Source: Pseudomonas paraeruginosa PA7 (GTDB lineage Bacteria; Pseudomonadota; Gammaproteobacteria; Pseudomonadales; Pseudomonadaceae). From it: 64,000 nt of DNA. Below the pieces are notes generated by a model, which worked only from the letters and a program-made list of their open reading frames with translations, was not told the origin of the DNA and searched no databases. The DNA lies in NCBI RefSeq assembly GCF_000017205.1, contig NC_009656.1, forward strand, positions 1-64,000, in the 5' to 3' direction. Shown in pieces: positions 1 to 12,624 of this stretch. The first letter of the stretch is position 1, and every line of letters starts with the position of its first letter. Both the position numbers and the translations under genes were made by a program.

Positions 1-255
1 TTAAAGAGACCGGCGATTCTAGTGAAATCGAACGGGCAGGTCAATTTCCAACCAGCGACCACGTAATAGATAGATACAGGGAAGTCATTTTTCTTTTAAA
101 GGATAGAAGCGGTTATTGCTCTTGGTTGGACCGGTTTCTGTGTATAACTCATTGAAAGCCATTAGGGGCGGGCATTTCCCATGGGCAAAAGGTTGTCGAG
201 AAACGGTGGCGAGGCTGTTTCGATCCTGCGCGAAGCCTGGGGATGGATGTCCTGG

Positions 256-264
256 TTATCCACA
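256..264 (+). promoter_or_regulatory. DnaA box 1
   Basis: Perfect consensus TTATCCACA, seven bases upstream of the second box at 271-279. Confidence 0.9.
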
Positions 265-270
265 GGGCTT

Positions 271-279
271 TTTTCCACA
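271..279 (+). promoter_or_regulatory. DnaA box 2 (one mismatch)
   Basis: TTTTCCACA differs from the consensus DnaA 9-mer at one base. It lies in the same orientation as its neighbour. Confidence 0.75.
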
Positions 280-317
280 TGCCGATCACCAGGGATGTAC
301 CCCCAGCGGCACAAGGG

Positions 318-326
318 TTATCCACA
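318..326 (+). promoter_or_regulatory. DnaA box 3
   Basis: Perfect TTATCCACA. Confidence 0.9.
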
Positions 327-403
327 CAGTTCAGGATGACCGTCCGTCGGTCGGCCTGCTTTTATTAAGGTCTTGATTTGCTTGGGTGCTCGGCGCATCG
401 GCA

Positions 404-434
404 TGTGGATAAGTCCGGCCCATACGGCTACAAT
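404..434 (+). promoter_or_regulatory. Reverse DnaA box overlapping a candidate dnaA promoter
   Basis: TGTGGATAA at 404-412 is a perfect DnaA box on the minus strand. A -10-like TACAAT lies at 429-434 and, at 17-bp spacing, the -35 position (406-411, TGGATA) falls inside the box. DnaA binding here would occlude the promoter, which is the usual autoregulation arrangement. The box is certain; the promoter assignment is inference. Confidence 0.6.
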
Positions 435-481
435 AGGCGCTTCTTTCGTTGTGCCGCCTTTCCAATCTTTGGGGGATATCC

Positions 482-2026
482 GTGTCCGTGGAACTCTGGC
501 AGCAGTGCGTGGATCTTCTCCGCGATGAGCTGCCGTCCCAACAATTCAACACCTGGATCCGTCCCTTGCAGGTCGAAGCCGAAGGCGACGAATTGCGTGT
601 GTATGCACCCAACCGTTTCGTCCTCGATTGGGTGAACGAGAAGTACCTCGGTCGCCTCCTGGAACTGCTCGGTGAACGCGGCGAGGGGCAATTGCCCGCG
701 CTTTCCTTATTAATAGGCAGCAAGCGCAGCCGCACCCCGCGTGCCGCCATCGTGCCATCGCAATCCCACGTGGCGCCCCCGCCTCCGGTCGCACCGCCGC
801 CTGCGCCGGTACAGCCGGTGTCTGCCGCACCGGTCGTGGTTCCTCGCGAAGAGCTGCCGCCTGTGGCGGCGGTTTCCAGCGTCACGGCCGACTCCTACGA
901 GGCGGAAGAACCGAGCATCGATCCGCTGGCCGTAGCCATGCCGGCTGGCGCCGCGCCGGCAATACGCACCGAGCGCAACGTCCAGGTCGAAGGCGCGCTG
1001 AAGCACACCAGCTACCTGAACCGCACCTTCACCTTCGAGAACTTCGTCGAGGGCAAGTCCAACCAACTGGCCCGTGCCGCGGCCTGGCAGGTGGCGGACA
1101 ACCTCAAGCATGGCTACAACCCGCTGTTCCTCTATGGTGGGGTCGGCCTGGGCAAGACCCACCTGATGCATGCTGTAGGTAACCATCTGCTGAAGAAGAA
1201 TCCGAACGCCAAGGTCGTCTACCTGCATTCGGAGCGCTTCGTCGCGGACATGGTCAAGGCCCTGCAGCTCAACGCCATCAACGAATTCAAGCGCTTCTAC
1301 CGCTCGGTGGACGCGCTGCTGATCGACGATATCCAGTTCTTCGCCCGTAAGGAGCGCTCCCAGGAAGAGTTCTTCCACACCTTCAACGCCCTTCTCGAAG
1401 GCGGCCAGCAGGTGATCCTCACCAGCGACCGCTATCCGAAGGAAATCGAAGGCTTGGAAGAGCGGCTGAAATCCCGCTTCGGCTGGGGCCTGACGGTGGC
1501 CGTCGAGCCGCCGGAACTGGAAACCCGTGTCGCGATCCTGATGAAGAAGGCCGAGCAGGCCAAGATCGAACTGCCGCACGATGCGGCGTTCTTCATCGCC
1601 CAGCGCATCCGTTCCAACGTGCGCGAACTGGAAGGCGCGCTGAAGCGGGTGATCGCCCACTCGCACTTCATGGGTCGGCCGATCACCATCGAGCTGATCC
1701 GCGAGTCGCTGAAGGACCTGCTGGCCCTGCAGGACAAGCTGGTCAGCATCGACAACATCCAGCGCACCGTCGCCGAGTACTACAAGATCAAGATCTCCGA
1801 TCTGTTGTCCAAGCGGCGTTCGCGTTCGGTGGCGCGTCCGCGCCAGGTGGCCATGGCGCTCTCCAAGGAGCTGACCAACCACAGCCTGCCGGAGATCGGC
1901 GTAGCCTTCGGCGGTCGGGATCACACCACCGTGTTGCACGCCTGTCGTAAGATCGCTCAACTTAGGGAATCCGACGCGGATATCCGCGAGGACTACAAGA
2001 ACCTGCTGCGTACCCTGACTACCTGA
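482..2026 (+). CDS. dnaA: Chromosomal replication initiator DnaA
   Basis: 514-residue initiator that binds the boxes just upstream and opens the origin. The N-terminal oligomerisation / DnaB-contact domain starts [11 protein letters not shown] proline-rich linker follows (about residues 95-160), then the AAA+ domain with Walker [10 protein letters not shown] near residue 218 and Walker B LLIDDIQF near 280, and the C-terminal HTH with the signature [11 protein letters not shown] near 480. The start is GTG at 482, in the context familiar from P. aeruginosa; an in-frame upstream extension exists but lies in origin DNA. The linker differs from PAO1 as I recall it while the rest is nearly identical, which suggests a diverged lineage. 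First gene of the dnaA-dnaN-recF-gyrB cluster. Confidence 0.98.
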   Translation: MSVELWQQCVDLLRDELPSQQFNTWIRPLQVEAEGDELRVYAPNRFVLDWVNEKYLGRLLELLGERGEGQLPALSLLIGSKRSRTPRAAIVPSQSHVAPPPPVAPPPAPVQPVSAAPVVVPREELPPVAAVSSVTADSYEAEEPSIDPLAVAMPAGAAPAIRTERNVQVEGALKHTSYLNRTFTFENFVEGKSNQLARAAAWQVADNLKHGYNPLFLYGGVGLGKTHLMHAVGNHLLKKNPNAKVVYLHSERFVADMVKALQLNAINEFKRFYRSVDALLIDDIQFFARKERSQEEFFHTFNALLEGGQQVILTSDRYPKEIEGLEERLKSRFGWGLTVAVEPPELETRVAILMKKAEQAKIELPHDAAFFIAQRIRSNVRELEGALKRVIAHSHFMGRPITIELIRESLKDLLALQDKLVSIDNIQRTVAEYYKIKISDLLSKRRSRSVARPRQVAMALSKELTNHSLPEIGVAFGGRDHTTVLHACRKIAQLRESDADIREDYKNLLRTLTT

Positions 2027-2054
2027 CGCAGCCCACGAGGCAAGGGACTAGACC

Positions 2055-3158
2055 ATGCATTTCACCATTCAACGCGAAGCCCTGTTGAAACCGCTGCAAC
2101 TGGTCGCCGGCGTCGTGGAACGCCGCCAGACATTGCCGGTTCTCTCCAACGTCCTGCTGGTGGTCGAAGGCCAGCAGCTGTCGCTGACCGGTACCGACCT
2201 CGAGGTCGAGCTGGTCGGTCGCGTGGTACTGGAGGATGCCGCCGAGCCCGGCGAGATCACCGTACCGGCGCGCAAGCTGATGGACATCTGCAAGAGCCTG
2301 CCCAGCGATGTGCTGATCGACATCCGTGTCGAAGAGCAGAAGCTCCTGGTGAAGGCCGGCCGCAGCCGTTTTACCCTCTCCACCCTGCCGGCCAACGACT
2401 TCCCCACCGTCGAGGAAGGCCCCGGTTCGCTGAACTTCAGCATCGCCCAGAGCAAGCTGCGTCGCCTGATCGATCGCACCAGCTTCGCCATGGCGCAGCA
2501 GGATGTGCGCTACTACCTCAACGGCATGCTCCTGGAAGTGAACGGTGGCGCCCTGCGCTCCGTCGCCACCGATGGGCACCGCCTGGCCATGTGCTCGCTG
2601 GACGCGCAGATCCCGTCGCAGGACCGCCACCAGGTGATCGTCCCGCGCAAGGGCATCCTCGAACTGGCGCGCCTGCTCACCGAGCAGGATGGCGAGGTCG
2701 GCATCGTCCTCGGCCAGCACCACATTCGCGCCACCACCGGCGAGTTCACCTTCACCTCGAAGCTGGTGGACGGCAAGTTCCCGGACTACGAGCGTGTGCT
2801 GCCGCGTGGCGGCGACAAACTGGTGATCGGTGATCGCCAGCAATTGCGCGAGGCCTTCAGCCGTACCGCGATCCTCTCCAACGAGAAGTACCGCGGTATT
2901 CGCCTGCAGCTGTCCAACGGTCTGCTGAAGATCCAGGCGAACAACCCGGAACAGGAAGAGGCCGAGGAAGAAGTGCAGGTCGAGTACAACGGCGGGAACC
3001 TGGAGATTGGCTTCAACGTCAGCTACCTGCTCGACGTGCTGGGTGTGATCGGTACCGAACAGGTCCGCTTCATTCTCTCCGACTCCAACAGCAGCGCCCT
3101 GGTCCACGAGGCCGACAATGACGATTCCGCCTACGTCGTCATGCCGATGCGCCTCTAA
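2055..3158 (+). CDS. dnaN: DNA polymerase III beta subunit (sliding clamp)
   Basis: 367-residue clamp that tethers Pol III and other DNA enzymes to DNA. It begins MHFTIQREALLKPLQLVAG and ends with the typical clamp C-terminus (SAYVVMPMRL), where the partner-binding pocket lies. Length equals the family norm. ATG at 2055 follows a purine-rich stretch, 28 bases after the dnaA stop, so it is probably co-transcribed with dnaA. recF follows after 9 bases. Confidence 0.98.
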   Translation: MHFTIQREALLKPLQLVAGVVERRQTLPVLSNVLLVVEGQQLSLTGTDLEVELVGRVVLEDAAEPGEITVPARKLMDICKSLPSDVLIDIRVEEQKLLVKAGRSRFTLSTLPANDFPTVEEGPGSLNFSIAQSKLRRLIDRTSFAMAQQDVRYYLNGMLLEVNGGALRSVATDGHRLAMCSLDAQIPSQDRHQVIVPRKGILELARLLTEQDGEVGIVLGQHHIRATTGEFTFTSKLVDGKFPDYERVLPRGGDKLVIGDRQQLREAFSRTAILSNEKYRGIRLQLSNGLLKIQANNPEQEEAEEEVQVEYNGGNLEIGFNVSYLLDVLGVIGTEQVRFILSDSNSSALVHEADNDDSAYVVMPMRL

Positions 3159-3167
3159 TCACGCTGA

Positions 3168-6694
<3,527 letters not shown>

Positions 6695-6725
6695 TAGGTC
6701 GATAGGCCAATCCTCAGGAAACCCC

Positions 6726-6757
6726 AACCCCGGCCTGGCGCCGGGGTTTTCTTTTTT
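6726..6757 (+). terminator. Rho-independent terminator of the dnaA-gyrB cluster
   Basis: Perfect 9-bp stem AACCCCGGC / GCCGGGGTT (6726-6734 and 6740-6748) with a 5-base loop, followed by a T-rich tract (TTTTCTTTTTT). Confidence 0.9.
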
Positions 6758-6952
6758 GGTCGGGTAACCGGATACAGGCCCGTGCCTGCCTTGCCGAAGT
6801 GTGATCGAGTCCGCCAGCTACCCGCCGGCATTGGCGCCCTGGACCCAGGTGTCCGGGCGGGCGTTCCACCGGTCTGGGGCTGCGGGACACGCCAGCCGGT
6901 TCGCTCGGTCGTTGCCAGCCGGCCTGTGCTTGGGTCTCGCGTGAAAACAGGA

Positions 6953-6972
6953 AGCCCCGCTATGGCGGGGCT
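6953..6972 (-). terminator. Hairpin terminator downstream of the PlsC-like gene
   Basis: Perfect 8-bp stem AGCCCCGC / GCGGGGCT around TATG. Read on the minus strand it is followed by TTCCTGTTTT. It lies about 50 bases beyond the stop of the convergent acyltransferase gene and could work in either direction. Confidence 0.7.
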
Positions 6973-7024
6973 CCTTTTATCGAATCGGCGCACAGGAGGC
7001 CTTGCAGGGGCCTTTGCGGCGGCC

Positions 7025-7798
7025 TCACGAAACCACAGACGGCTCCGGATGGCTGACCCGCTGCTGGGTGGGGCTGATCTCGGCCATGGTCTCGCTGACC
7101 CAGGCCTCGGCGCGCTGGTTGAGCTCGGCGATGGCGCGCGGGCCTTCGCCTTCGGCGTGCATAGCCGGGCCGATCACCACCTGGATGGTGCCCGGGTACT
7201 TGGCCCATCCGGCCTTGGGCCAAAACTGCCCGGCGTTGTGGGCGATCGGCAGTACCGGCAGCCCGGCGTTGACCGCCAGGGCGGTGCCGCCGCGGGAGAA
7301 CTTGCCCATCTGCCCCACCGGAATGCGCGTACCCTCCGGGAAGATCAGTACCCAGGCGCCTTTCTTCAGGCACTCGTCGCCCTGCTTGGCCAGTTGCTTG
7401 AGGGCCAGCTTGGGTTGGCTGCGGTCGATGGCGATGGGCTTGAGCAGGGCCAGGGCCCAGCCGAAGAACGGCACGTAGAGCAACTCGCGCTTGAGCACCT
7501 GGCTGAGCGGTTCGAAGAAGCCGGAGAGGAAGAAGGTTTCCCAGGTGCTCTGGTGCTTGGAGAGGATCACGCAGGGTTGCTCGGGTACGTTCTCCAGGCC
7601 GCGTACCTCGTAGCGGATGCCGGCGACCACGCGGGTCAGCCAGATCGCGAAGCGGCACCAGCTCCGCACCACGAAGCGGTAGCGGGCGCGAAACGGCAGG
7701 AACGGCGCGATGAAGAAGCTGAGGGTGCCCCAGACGAACGCGCTGGAGGACAGCAGCAGGTAAAAGAGGACGGTTCTGATGGCCTGCACTGTCGACAT
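7025..7798 (-). CDS. PlsC-family 1-acylglycerol-3-phosphate acyltransferase
   Basis: 257-residue membrane-associated acyltransferase, expected to convert lysophosphatidate to phosphatidate in phospholipid synthesis. An N-terminal hydrophobic segment (about residues 8-35) precedes the catalytic block HQSTWE near residue 80, an HX4E form of the usual HX4D, and the substrate block FPEGTR near 153. The start MSTVQAIR at 7798 fits the family length; the longer open frame runs back into gmhB. It begins 11 bases after the gmhB stop, so the two genes are probably one transcript. In P. aeruginosa this locus has been named lptA in annotations, but that symbol clashes with the LPS transport gene, so I leave it blank. 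Confidence 0.9.
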   Translation of the reverse strand: MSTVQAIRTVLFYLLLSSSAFVWGTLSFFIAPFLPFRARYRFVVRSWCRFAIWLTRVVAGIRYEVRGLENVPEQPCVILSKHQSTWETFFLSGFFEPLSQVLKRELLYVPFFGWALALLKPIAIDRSQPKLALKQLAKQGDECLKKGAWVLIFPEGTRIPVGQMGKFSRGGTALAVNAGLPVLPIAHNAGQFWPKAGWAKYPGTIQVVIGPAMHAEGEGPRAIAELNQRAEAWVSETMAEISPTQQRVSHPEPSVVS

Positions 7799-7809
7799 GT
7801 ATTCTGACC

Positions 7810-8346
7810 TTACTGAAGTAATGCGCTGGCGACTGCCGCCAGATCGTCGAATATCAGGGTGCCCTCTGGCAAGGGCTTGCCCAGCGTACGTACACCTTTT
7901 CCGGTCTTTACCAACACCGGCTGACAATCGACGGCCCGCGCCGCCTCCAGGTCACCGATGCTGTCGCCGACGAACCAGATGCCCGACAGGTCGACCCCGT
8001 AGTGCTCGCCGATCTGCCGCAGCATGCCCGGCTTCGGCTTGCGGCAGTCGCAGCCGTCGTCCGGTCCATGCGGACAATAGACGATGAGGCCGAGTTCGCC
8101 GCCCTGCTTCGCGACCAGTTCGCGCAAGCGTGCGTGCATCGCCTCGAGCACCGCCAGTTCGTAATAGCCGCGGGCGATGCCGGACTGGTTGGTGGCCACC
8201 GCGACGGTCCAGCCGGCCTTGCTCAGGCGGGCGATGGCTTCGATCGAGCTGGGGATGGGGATCCACTCGTCGAGGGTCTTGATGTAGTCGTCGGAGTCGA
8301 GGTTGATGACTCCATCGCGGTCGAGAATCAGCAGGGAACGGGACAT
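7810..8346 (-). CDS. gmhB: D-glycero-D-manno-heptose-1,7-bisphosphate 7-phosphatase
   Basis: 178-residue HAD-superfamily phosphatase of the ADP-heptose pathway that supplies the LPS inner core. HAD motif I DRDGVINLD lies at the N-terminus (both Asp of DxD present) and motif II ATNQSG follows. The Cys/His cluster CPHGPDDGCDCRKPKPG binds the structural zinc of GmhB-type enzymes, and motif IV is VGDSIGDLEAA. I chose MSRSLLILDRD at 8346; six extra codons upstream look spurious. It sits downstream of glyQ-glyS on the same strand, but a terminator and a dead gene intervene. Confidence 0.95.
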   Translation of the reverse strand: MSRSLLILDRDGVINLDSDDYIKTLDEWIPIPSSIEAIARLSKAGWTVAVATNQSGIARGYYELAVLEAMHARLRELVAKQGGELGLIVYCPHGPDDGCDCRKPKPGMLRQIGEHYGVDLSGIWFVGDSIGDLEAARAVDCQPVLVKTGKGVRTLGKPLPEGTLIFDDLAAVASALLQ

Positions 8347-8403
8347 CGATGCGCAGTTGGCCATGAACGGAAAGGGTCGATTCTACCTCAGCCAGCCGGA
8401 GCA

Positions 8404-8635
8404 TCGCGGATGGAACGACGAGCCATCGCCAGGAGTTCTACAGCCGCGACCAGGGCTCGCGGGTGATGCCCCCCTGCCCTGGCTGAAGGCACTGCCACAG
8501 CCGCCAGCTCGCCATCCTCGATGGACAGGTGCGGACCGGCGTGACTCAGGCAACAGCCGCTGCAGCCGTGAGTACGGCGGCAGCCTGTCGGCCGAGGAGA
8601 AGCGCGCGTTGCTGGAATACCTGAAGGTCCTGTAA
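8404..8635 (+). pseudogene. Remnant of a di-heme cytochrome-like gene (position of PAO1 PA0007)
   Basis: Two scraps of one plus-strand protein survive. The first reads HRQEFYSRDQGSRVMP (about 8424-8471), and after a shift in a six-C run (about 8470) a second frame reads LPWLKALP and ends YGGSLSAEEKRALLEYLKVL at the TAA of 8633-8635. The two ends resemble the N- and C-termini of a di-heme cytochrome c peroxidase-like (RoxA-like) family, with the haem-binding middle deleted. As I recall, PAO1 has a roughly 570-residue plus-strand gene here. The frameshift and missing centre make this a pseudogene; the family call is from memory of the motif. Confidence 0.6.
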
Positions 8636-8637
8636 CG

Positions 8638-8676
8638 AAAAAAGGCCCGGCGTCGCGAGGACGCCGGGCCTTTCTT
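8638..8676 (-). terminator. glyS terminator
   Basis: Long perfect stem AAAGGCCCGGCGTC / GACGCCGGGCCTTT (8641-8673). Read on the minus strand it ends in a six-T tract just past the hairpin, so it terminates glyQ-glyS. It may also work for the plus strand. Confidence 0.85.
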
Positions 8677-8690
8677 CGAGGCGAACGGGC

Positions 8691-10748
8691 TCAGCCGAGC
8701 AGCGAAATGTCCGCCACCCCGAGGAACAGTCCACGCAGCTTGGCCAGCAGCGCGTAGCGGTTGGCGCGCACGCTGCTGTCATCGACGTTGACCATCACGT
8801 CGGCGAAGAACGCATCCACCGGCTCGCGCAGGGCCGCCAGGCGAGCCAGTGCCGCGCGGTAGTCGCGCGCCGCGGCCAACGGAGCGACTTCGCTCTCGGC
8901 GTTCGCCACGGCGCTGCCCAGGGCCTTCTCCGCGGCTTCTACCAGCAGGCTGGCATCCACGCTCGCCGGAACCTCATCCTCCGACTTGGCGAGGATATTC
9001 GACACCCGCTTGTTCGCCGCAGCCAGGGCCTCGGCTTCCGGCAACTGGCGGAAAGCCTGGACGGCCTGCACGCGCTGGTCGAAGTCCAGCGGCGAACTCG
9101 GCTTGAGCGCGCGCACCGACTGGTACACGGCCACGTCCACGCCTTCGTCCTCGTAGCGCGCACGCAGGCGGTCGAACACGAAATCCAGCACCTGCTCGGC
9201 CAGGCCGGCAGCCTTGACCTTGTCGCCGTACTGCTCGACGGCGGCGTGGACTGCGGCTACCAGGTCCAGATCGAGCTGTTTTTCGATCAGGATGCGCAGC
9301 ACGCCCAGCGCGGCGCGGCGCAGCGCGTAGGGATCCTTGCTGCCGGTGGGGAGCATACCGATGCCGAAGATGCCGACCAGGGTGTCGAGCTTGTCGGCCA
9401 CCGCCACGGCGGCGCCGGTCAGGGTCGAGGGCAGCTCGGCGCCGGCGCCGCGCGGCATGTACTGCTCGTTCAGGGCCAGGGCCACGTCTTCCGGCTCACC
9501 GCCGTGGGTGGCGTAATAATAGCCGGCGATGCCCTGCATCTCGGGGAACTCGCCGACCATCTCGGTGGCCAGGTCGCACTTGGACAGGATGCCGGCACGC
9601 GCGGCATTCTGCGCGTCGCCGCCGATGCGTTCGGCGATGTAGGCGGCCAGGCCGGAAACCCGCCGGGCCTTGTCGAACACGGTGCCGAGCTGGGCCTGGA
9701 ACACCACGTTCTGCAGGCGCTCGTTGAAGCTTTCCAATGGCTGCTTCTTGTCCTGCTTGAAGAAGAACTCGGCGTCGGTGAGACGCGGGCGAACCACCTT
9801 CTCGTTGCCGCTGACGATGTTCTCCGGCGCCTTGCTCTCGACGTTGGCGACGGTGATGAAGCGCGGCAGCAGCTTGCCGTTGGCGTCCAGCAGGCAGAAG
9901 TACTTCTGGTTGTCCTGCATGGTGGTGATCAGGGCTTCCTGCGGGACCTCGAGGAAACGTTCCTCGAAGGAGCAGACCAGCGGCACCGGCCACTCGACCA
10001 GCGCGGTCACCTCGTCGAGCAGGCTCGGTGGCACGATGGCGCTGCCCTGCTGCTCGGCGGCCAGTTCGGCCACACGCTTGGCGATCAGCTCGCGGCGCTC
10101 GGCGAAATCGGCCAGCACATGGGCGCCGCGCAGATCTTCCAGATACGCGGCCGGGCTGGAGATGCGCACGTTGTCCGGGTTGTGGAAACGGTGGCCGCGG
10201 GATTCGCGGCCGGCTTTCTGGGCGAGGATCTCGCAGTCGACCACTTCGTCGCCGAACAGCATCACCAGCCACTGGGTCGGGCGCACGAATTCGTCGCGAC
10301 GGGCGGCCCAGCGCATGCGCTTGGGAATCGGCAGCTCGTTCAGCGAGGTCTCGACGATGCCCGGCAGCAGTCCGGCGGCCGGCTGGCCGGCGATGGTCTG
10401 GCTGAAGCGCAGCTTCGGACCGCTCTTGTCGATCTGCTCCAGGTCCACGCCGCACTTCTTGGCGAAGCCCAGGGCGGCCTGGGTCGGCTTGCCGCTGGCG
10501 TCGAAGGCGGCCTGCAGCGGCGGTCCGTCGAGGTTGACGGTCCGGTCCGGCTGCTGCACGGCGAGTTGCTCGATCAGCACGGCGAGACGGCGCGGCGCCG
10601 CATAGAAGCGCGCAGCGGAGTAGCTGAGGCCGGCGGCCTTGAGGCCCTTCTCGATGCCGTTGAGGAAGGCTTCGCCGAGGCTGTTGAGGGCTTTTGGCGG
10701 CAACTCTTCGGTGCCCAGTTCGACCAGGAAATCCTTGGCGCTCATCAT
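8691..10748 (-). CDS. glyS: Glycyl-tRNA synthetase beta subunit
   Basis: 685-residue beta chain of the alpha2beta2 glycyl-tRNA synthetase; it carries the tRNA-recognition and HD-like domains and a C-terminal anticodon-binding domain. It begins [19 protein letters not shown], the family signature N-terminus. The start is the ATGATG at 10748, overlapping the glyQ stop, so translation is coupled to the alpha subunit. Length is normal. Confidence 0.97.
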   Translation of the reverse strand: MMSAKDFLVELGTEELPPKALNSLGEAFLNGIEKGLKAAGLSYSAARFYAAPRRLAVLIEQLAVQQPDRTVNLDGPPLQAAFDASGKPTQAALGFAKKCGVDLEQIDKSGPKLRFSQTIAGQPAAGLLPGIVETSLNELPIPKRMRWAARRDEFVRPTQWLVMLFGDEVVDCEILAQKAGRESRGHRFHNPDNVRISSPAAYLEDLRGAHVLADFAERRELIAKRVAELAAEQQGSAIVPPSLLDEVTALVEWPVPLVCSFEERFLEVPQEALITTMQDNQKYFCLLDANGKLLPRFITVANVESKAPENIVSGNEKVVRPRLTDAEFFFKQDKKQPLESFNERLQNVVFQAQLGTVFDKARRVSGLAAYIAERIGGDAQNAARAGILSKCDLATEMVGEFPEMQGIAGYYYATHGGEPEDVALALNEQYMPRGAGAELPSTLTGAAVAVADKLDTLVGIFGIGMLPTGSKDPYALRRAALGVLRILIEKQLDLDLVAAVHAAVEQYGDKVKAAGLAEQVLDFVFDRLRARYEDEGVDVAVYQSVRALKPSSPLDFDQRVQAVQAFRQLPEAEALAAANKRVSNILAKSEDEVPASVDASLLVEAAEKALGSAVANAESEVAPLAAARDYRAALARLAALREPVDAFFADVMVNVDDSSVRANRYALLAKLRGLFLGVADISLLG

Positions 10749-11692
10749 TCGGCCTCCTTCAGCTTGGCCAGTACTTCGTCACGCAGTTCGGGGGTGGCCA
10801 TGGGGAAGCCGAGGCGCGCGCGGGCCTGCAGGTAGCTCTGCGCCACGGCACGGGCCAGGGTGCGCACGCGGAGGATGTAGCGCTGGCGCTCGGTGACCGA
10901 GATGGCGCGGCGCGCATCCAGCAGGTTGAAGGTGTGCGAGGCCTTGAGAACCATCTCGTAGGTCGGCAGCGGAAGTTCCAGTTCGATCAGGCGGTTGGCT
11001 TCGCTTTCGTAGAAGTCGAACAGCTCGAACAGCTTCGGCACGTTGGCATGCTCGAAGTTGAAGGTGGACTGCTCCACTTCGTTCTGGTGGAACACGTCGC
11101 CGTAGGTGACCTTGCCGAACGGACCGTCGGTCCAGATCAGGTCGTAGACCGAGTCCACACCCTGCAGGTACATGGCCAGGCGTTCCAGGCCGTAGGTGAT
11201 CTCGCCGGTGACGGGGTAGCACTCGATGCCGCCGACCTGCTGGAAGTAGGTGAACTGGGTGACTTCCATGCCGTTCAGCCAGATTTCCCAGCCCAGGCCC
11301 CAGGCGCCGAGGGTCGGCGATTCCCAGTTGTCTTCGACGAAGCGGATGTCGTGGACCAGCGGGTCGATGCCGATGGCTTTCAGCGAGCCGAGGTAGAGTT
11401 CCTGGAAGTTCTCCGGGTTTGGCTTGAGGACCACCTGGAACTGGTAGTAGTGCTGCAGGCGGTTGGGGTTCTCGCCATAGCGGCCGTCGGTGGGACGGCG
11501 GCTCGGCTGGACGTAGGCGGCGTTCCAGGTCTCCGGGCCGATGGCGCGGAGGAAAGTCGCGGTGTGGAAGGTGCCGGCGCCCACTTCCATGTCGTAGGGC
11601 TGCAGCACCACGCAGCCCTGCTCGGCCCAGTAGTTCTGCAGGGCGAGAATCAGGTCTTGGAAGGTGCGCACGGCGGGCGTAGTCTGGCTCAC
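10745..11692 (-). CDS. glyQ: Glycyl-tRNA synthetase alpha subunit
   Basis: 315-residue class II catalytic subunit that makes glycyl-AMP. It shows [18 protein letters not shown] at the N-terminus, then the [17 protein letters not shown] and [19 protein letters not shown] blocks. I place the start at the GTG (VSQTTPAV) because AGGTGA lies seven bases before it; three further upstream codons are open. Divergent from tag across about 100 bases that must contain both promoters. Confidence 0.96.
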   Translation of the reverse strand: MSQTTPAVRTFQDLILALQNYWAEQGCVVLQPYDMEVGAGTFHTATFLRAIGPETWNAAYVQPSRRPTDGRYGENPNRLQHYYQFQVVLKPNPENFQELYLGSLKAIGIDPLVHDIRFVEDNWESPTLGAWGLGWEIWLNGMEVTQFTYFQQVGGIECYPVTGEITYGLERLAMYLQGVDSVYDLIWTDGPFGKVTYGDVFHQNEVEQSTFNFEHANVPKLFELFDFYESEANRLIELELPLPTYEMVLKASHTFNLLDARRAISVTERQRYILRVRTLARAVAQSYLQARARLGFPMATPELRDEVLAKLKEAE

Positions 11693-11796
11693 GAAATTCA
11701 CCTGTGCTGAGGCTTCGATACAAAACGCGGAAGTATACCCGATTCCCTTGCCGCCTCGCCCGTTCCCCCGATCCCCTGGAAATCACGGAAAGCCTT

Positions 11797-12348
11797 ATGC
11801 CACGCTGCTTCTGGTGCAACGATGATCCCCTCTACATGGCCTATCACGACGAGGAGTGGGGCGTGCCGCAGCGCGATCCCGACGCGCTGTTCGAGTTGCT
11901 CCTGCTGGAGGGCTTCCAGGCCGGGCTGTCATGGATCACCGTACTGAAGAAGCGCGAGCGCTATCGCGAGGTGTTGTTCGGCTTCGACGTGCAACGGGTG
12001 GCACAGATGAGCGATGCGGAGATCGATGAGCTGATGCTAGACCCCGGTATCATCCGCAACCGCTCGAAACTCAACGCCGCCCGGCAGAATGCCCAGGCCT
12101 GGCTGGAGCTGGATGACCCGGCGGGATTCCTCTGGTCGTTCGTCGGCGGCCAGCCGAAGATCAATCATTTTGCCGGGCGCGCCGAGGTGCCGGCGATCAC
12201 CCCGGAAGCCGAGGCCATGAGCAAGGCGTTGCGCAAGGCTGGCTTCAACTTCGTCGGGCCGACCATCTGCTACGCATTCATGCAGGCCAGCGGCATGGTC
12301 ATGGACCACACCCGGGATTGCGACCGCTACGCCCAGCTTGCCGGTTAG
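11797..12348 (+). CDS. tag: DNA-3-methyladenine glycosylase I
   Basis: 183-residue constitutive glycosylase that removes 3-methyladenine from alkylated DNA. The zinc ligands of the Tag family are present: Cys4 (MPRCFWC), His17 (AYHDEEWG), His171 and Cys175 (MDHTRDC). The ATG at 11797 follows GGAAAG. The frame is open upstream, but those codons lie in the glyQ promoter region. Length matches the family. Confidence 0.96.
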   Translation: MPRCFWCNDDPLYMAYHDEEWGVPQRDPDALFELLLLEGFQAGLSWITVLKKRERYREVLFGFDVQRVAQMSDAEIDELMLDPGIIRNRSKLNAARQNAQAWLELDDPAGFLWSFVGGQPKINHFAGRAEVPAITPEAEAMSKALRKAGFNFVGPTICYAFMQASGMVMDHTRDCDRYAQLAG

Positions 12349-12504
12349 TCCGGCTTGCGCAGGCGGAATGGCTGCCCTCGCCTGTCGCCAGGGCTTCGAG
12401 GAAGCACGGCCCCTCCTCTACCTTTAAGGCTGCGCCGCCGACGCCGACAACAGCCAATGCGCCGAGGAGGAATCCGACAGCGGCGCCCCGCTCCGGCGTT
12501 GGAA

Positions 12505-12520
12505 GGTTCCACGTGGAACA
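12505..12520 (-). promoter_or_regulatory. parS: parS centromere site 3
   Basis: GGTTCCACGTGGAACA, which on the minus strand is the exact consensus TGTTCCACGTGGAACC. It lies in the intergenic region between tag and the lipid A acyltransferase gene. Confidence 0.92.
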
Positions 12521-12624
12521 TCCGTGCGCTGGGGAAGCAACACACGCGCCGCTGCCTTTGGCTGTGCCGCCCTCGCCTCGCTCCTGACGTACAATGCACG
12601 TTCGAGTCGAGCGAGGAGTATTTC

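Larger units (their letters stand above)
1..481. other. oriC: Chromosomal replication origin region (oriC) upstream of dnaA
   Basis: Non-coding stretch ahead of dnaA holding four 9-mer DnaA boxes: TTATCCACA at 256-264 and 318-326 (+), TTTTCCACA at 271-279 (+), and the reverse box TGTGGATAA at 404-412. AT-rich patches at about 60-115 and 358-380 are candidates for the unwinding element. In Pseudomonas the origin lies between rpmH and dnaA, which fits this position; rpmH itself lies outside the window. Short open frames here are not credible genes. Confidence 0.9.
6695..7024. other. Intergenic region between gyrB and the acyltransferase gene
   Basis: About 330 bases without a gene I would accept. 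It contains the gyrB terminator and a second hairpin at 6953-6972. The rest shows no recognisable RNA or regulatory motif. Confidence 0.7.

Noticed and set aside
116..376. 86-codon plus-strand open frame in the origin
   Set aside because: It spans three DnaA boxes; composition and context are those of oriC.
710..1960. Minus-strand open frame over dnaA
   Set aside because: Shadow of dnaA codon bias; no family resemblance.
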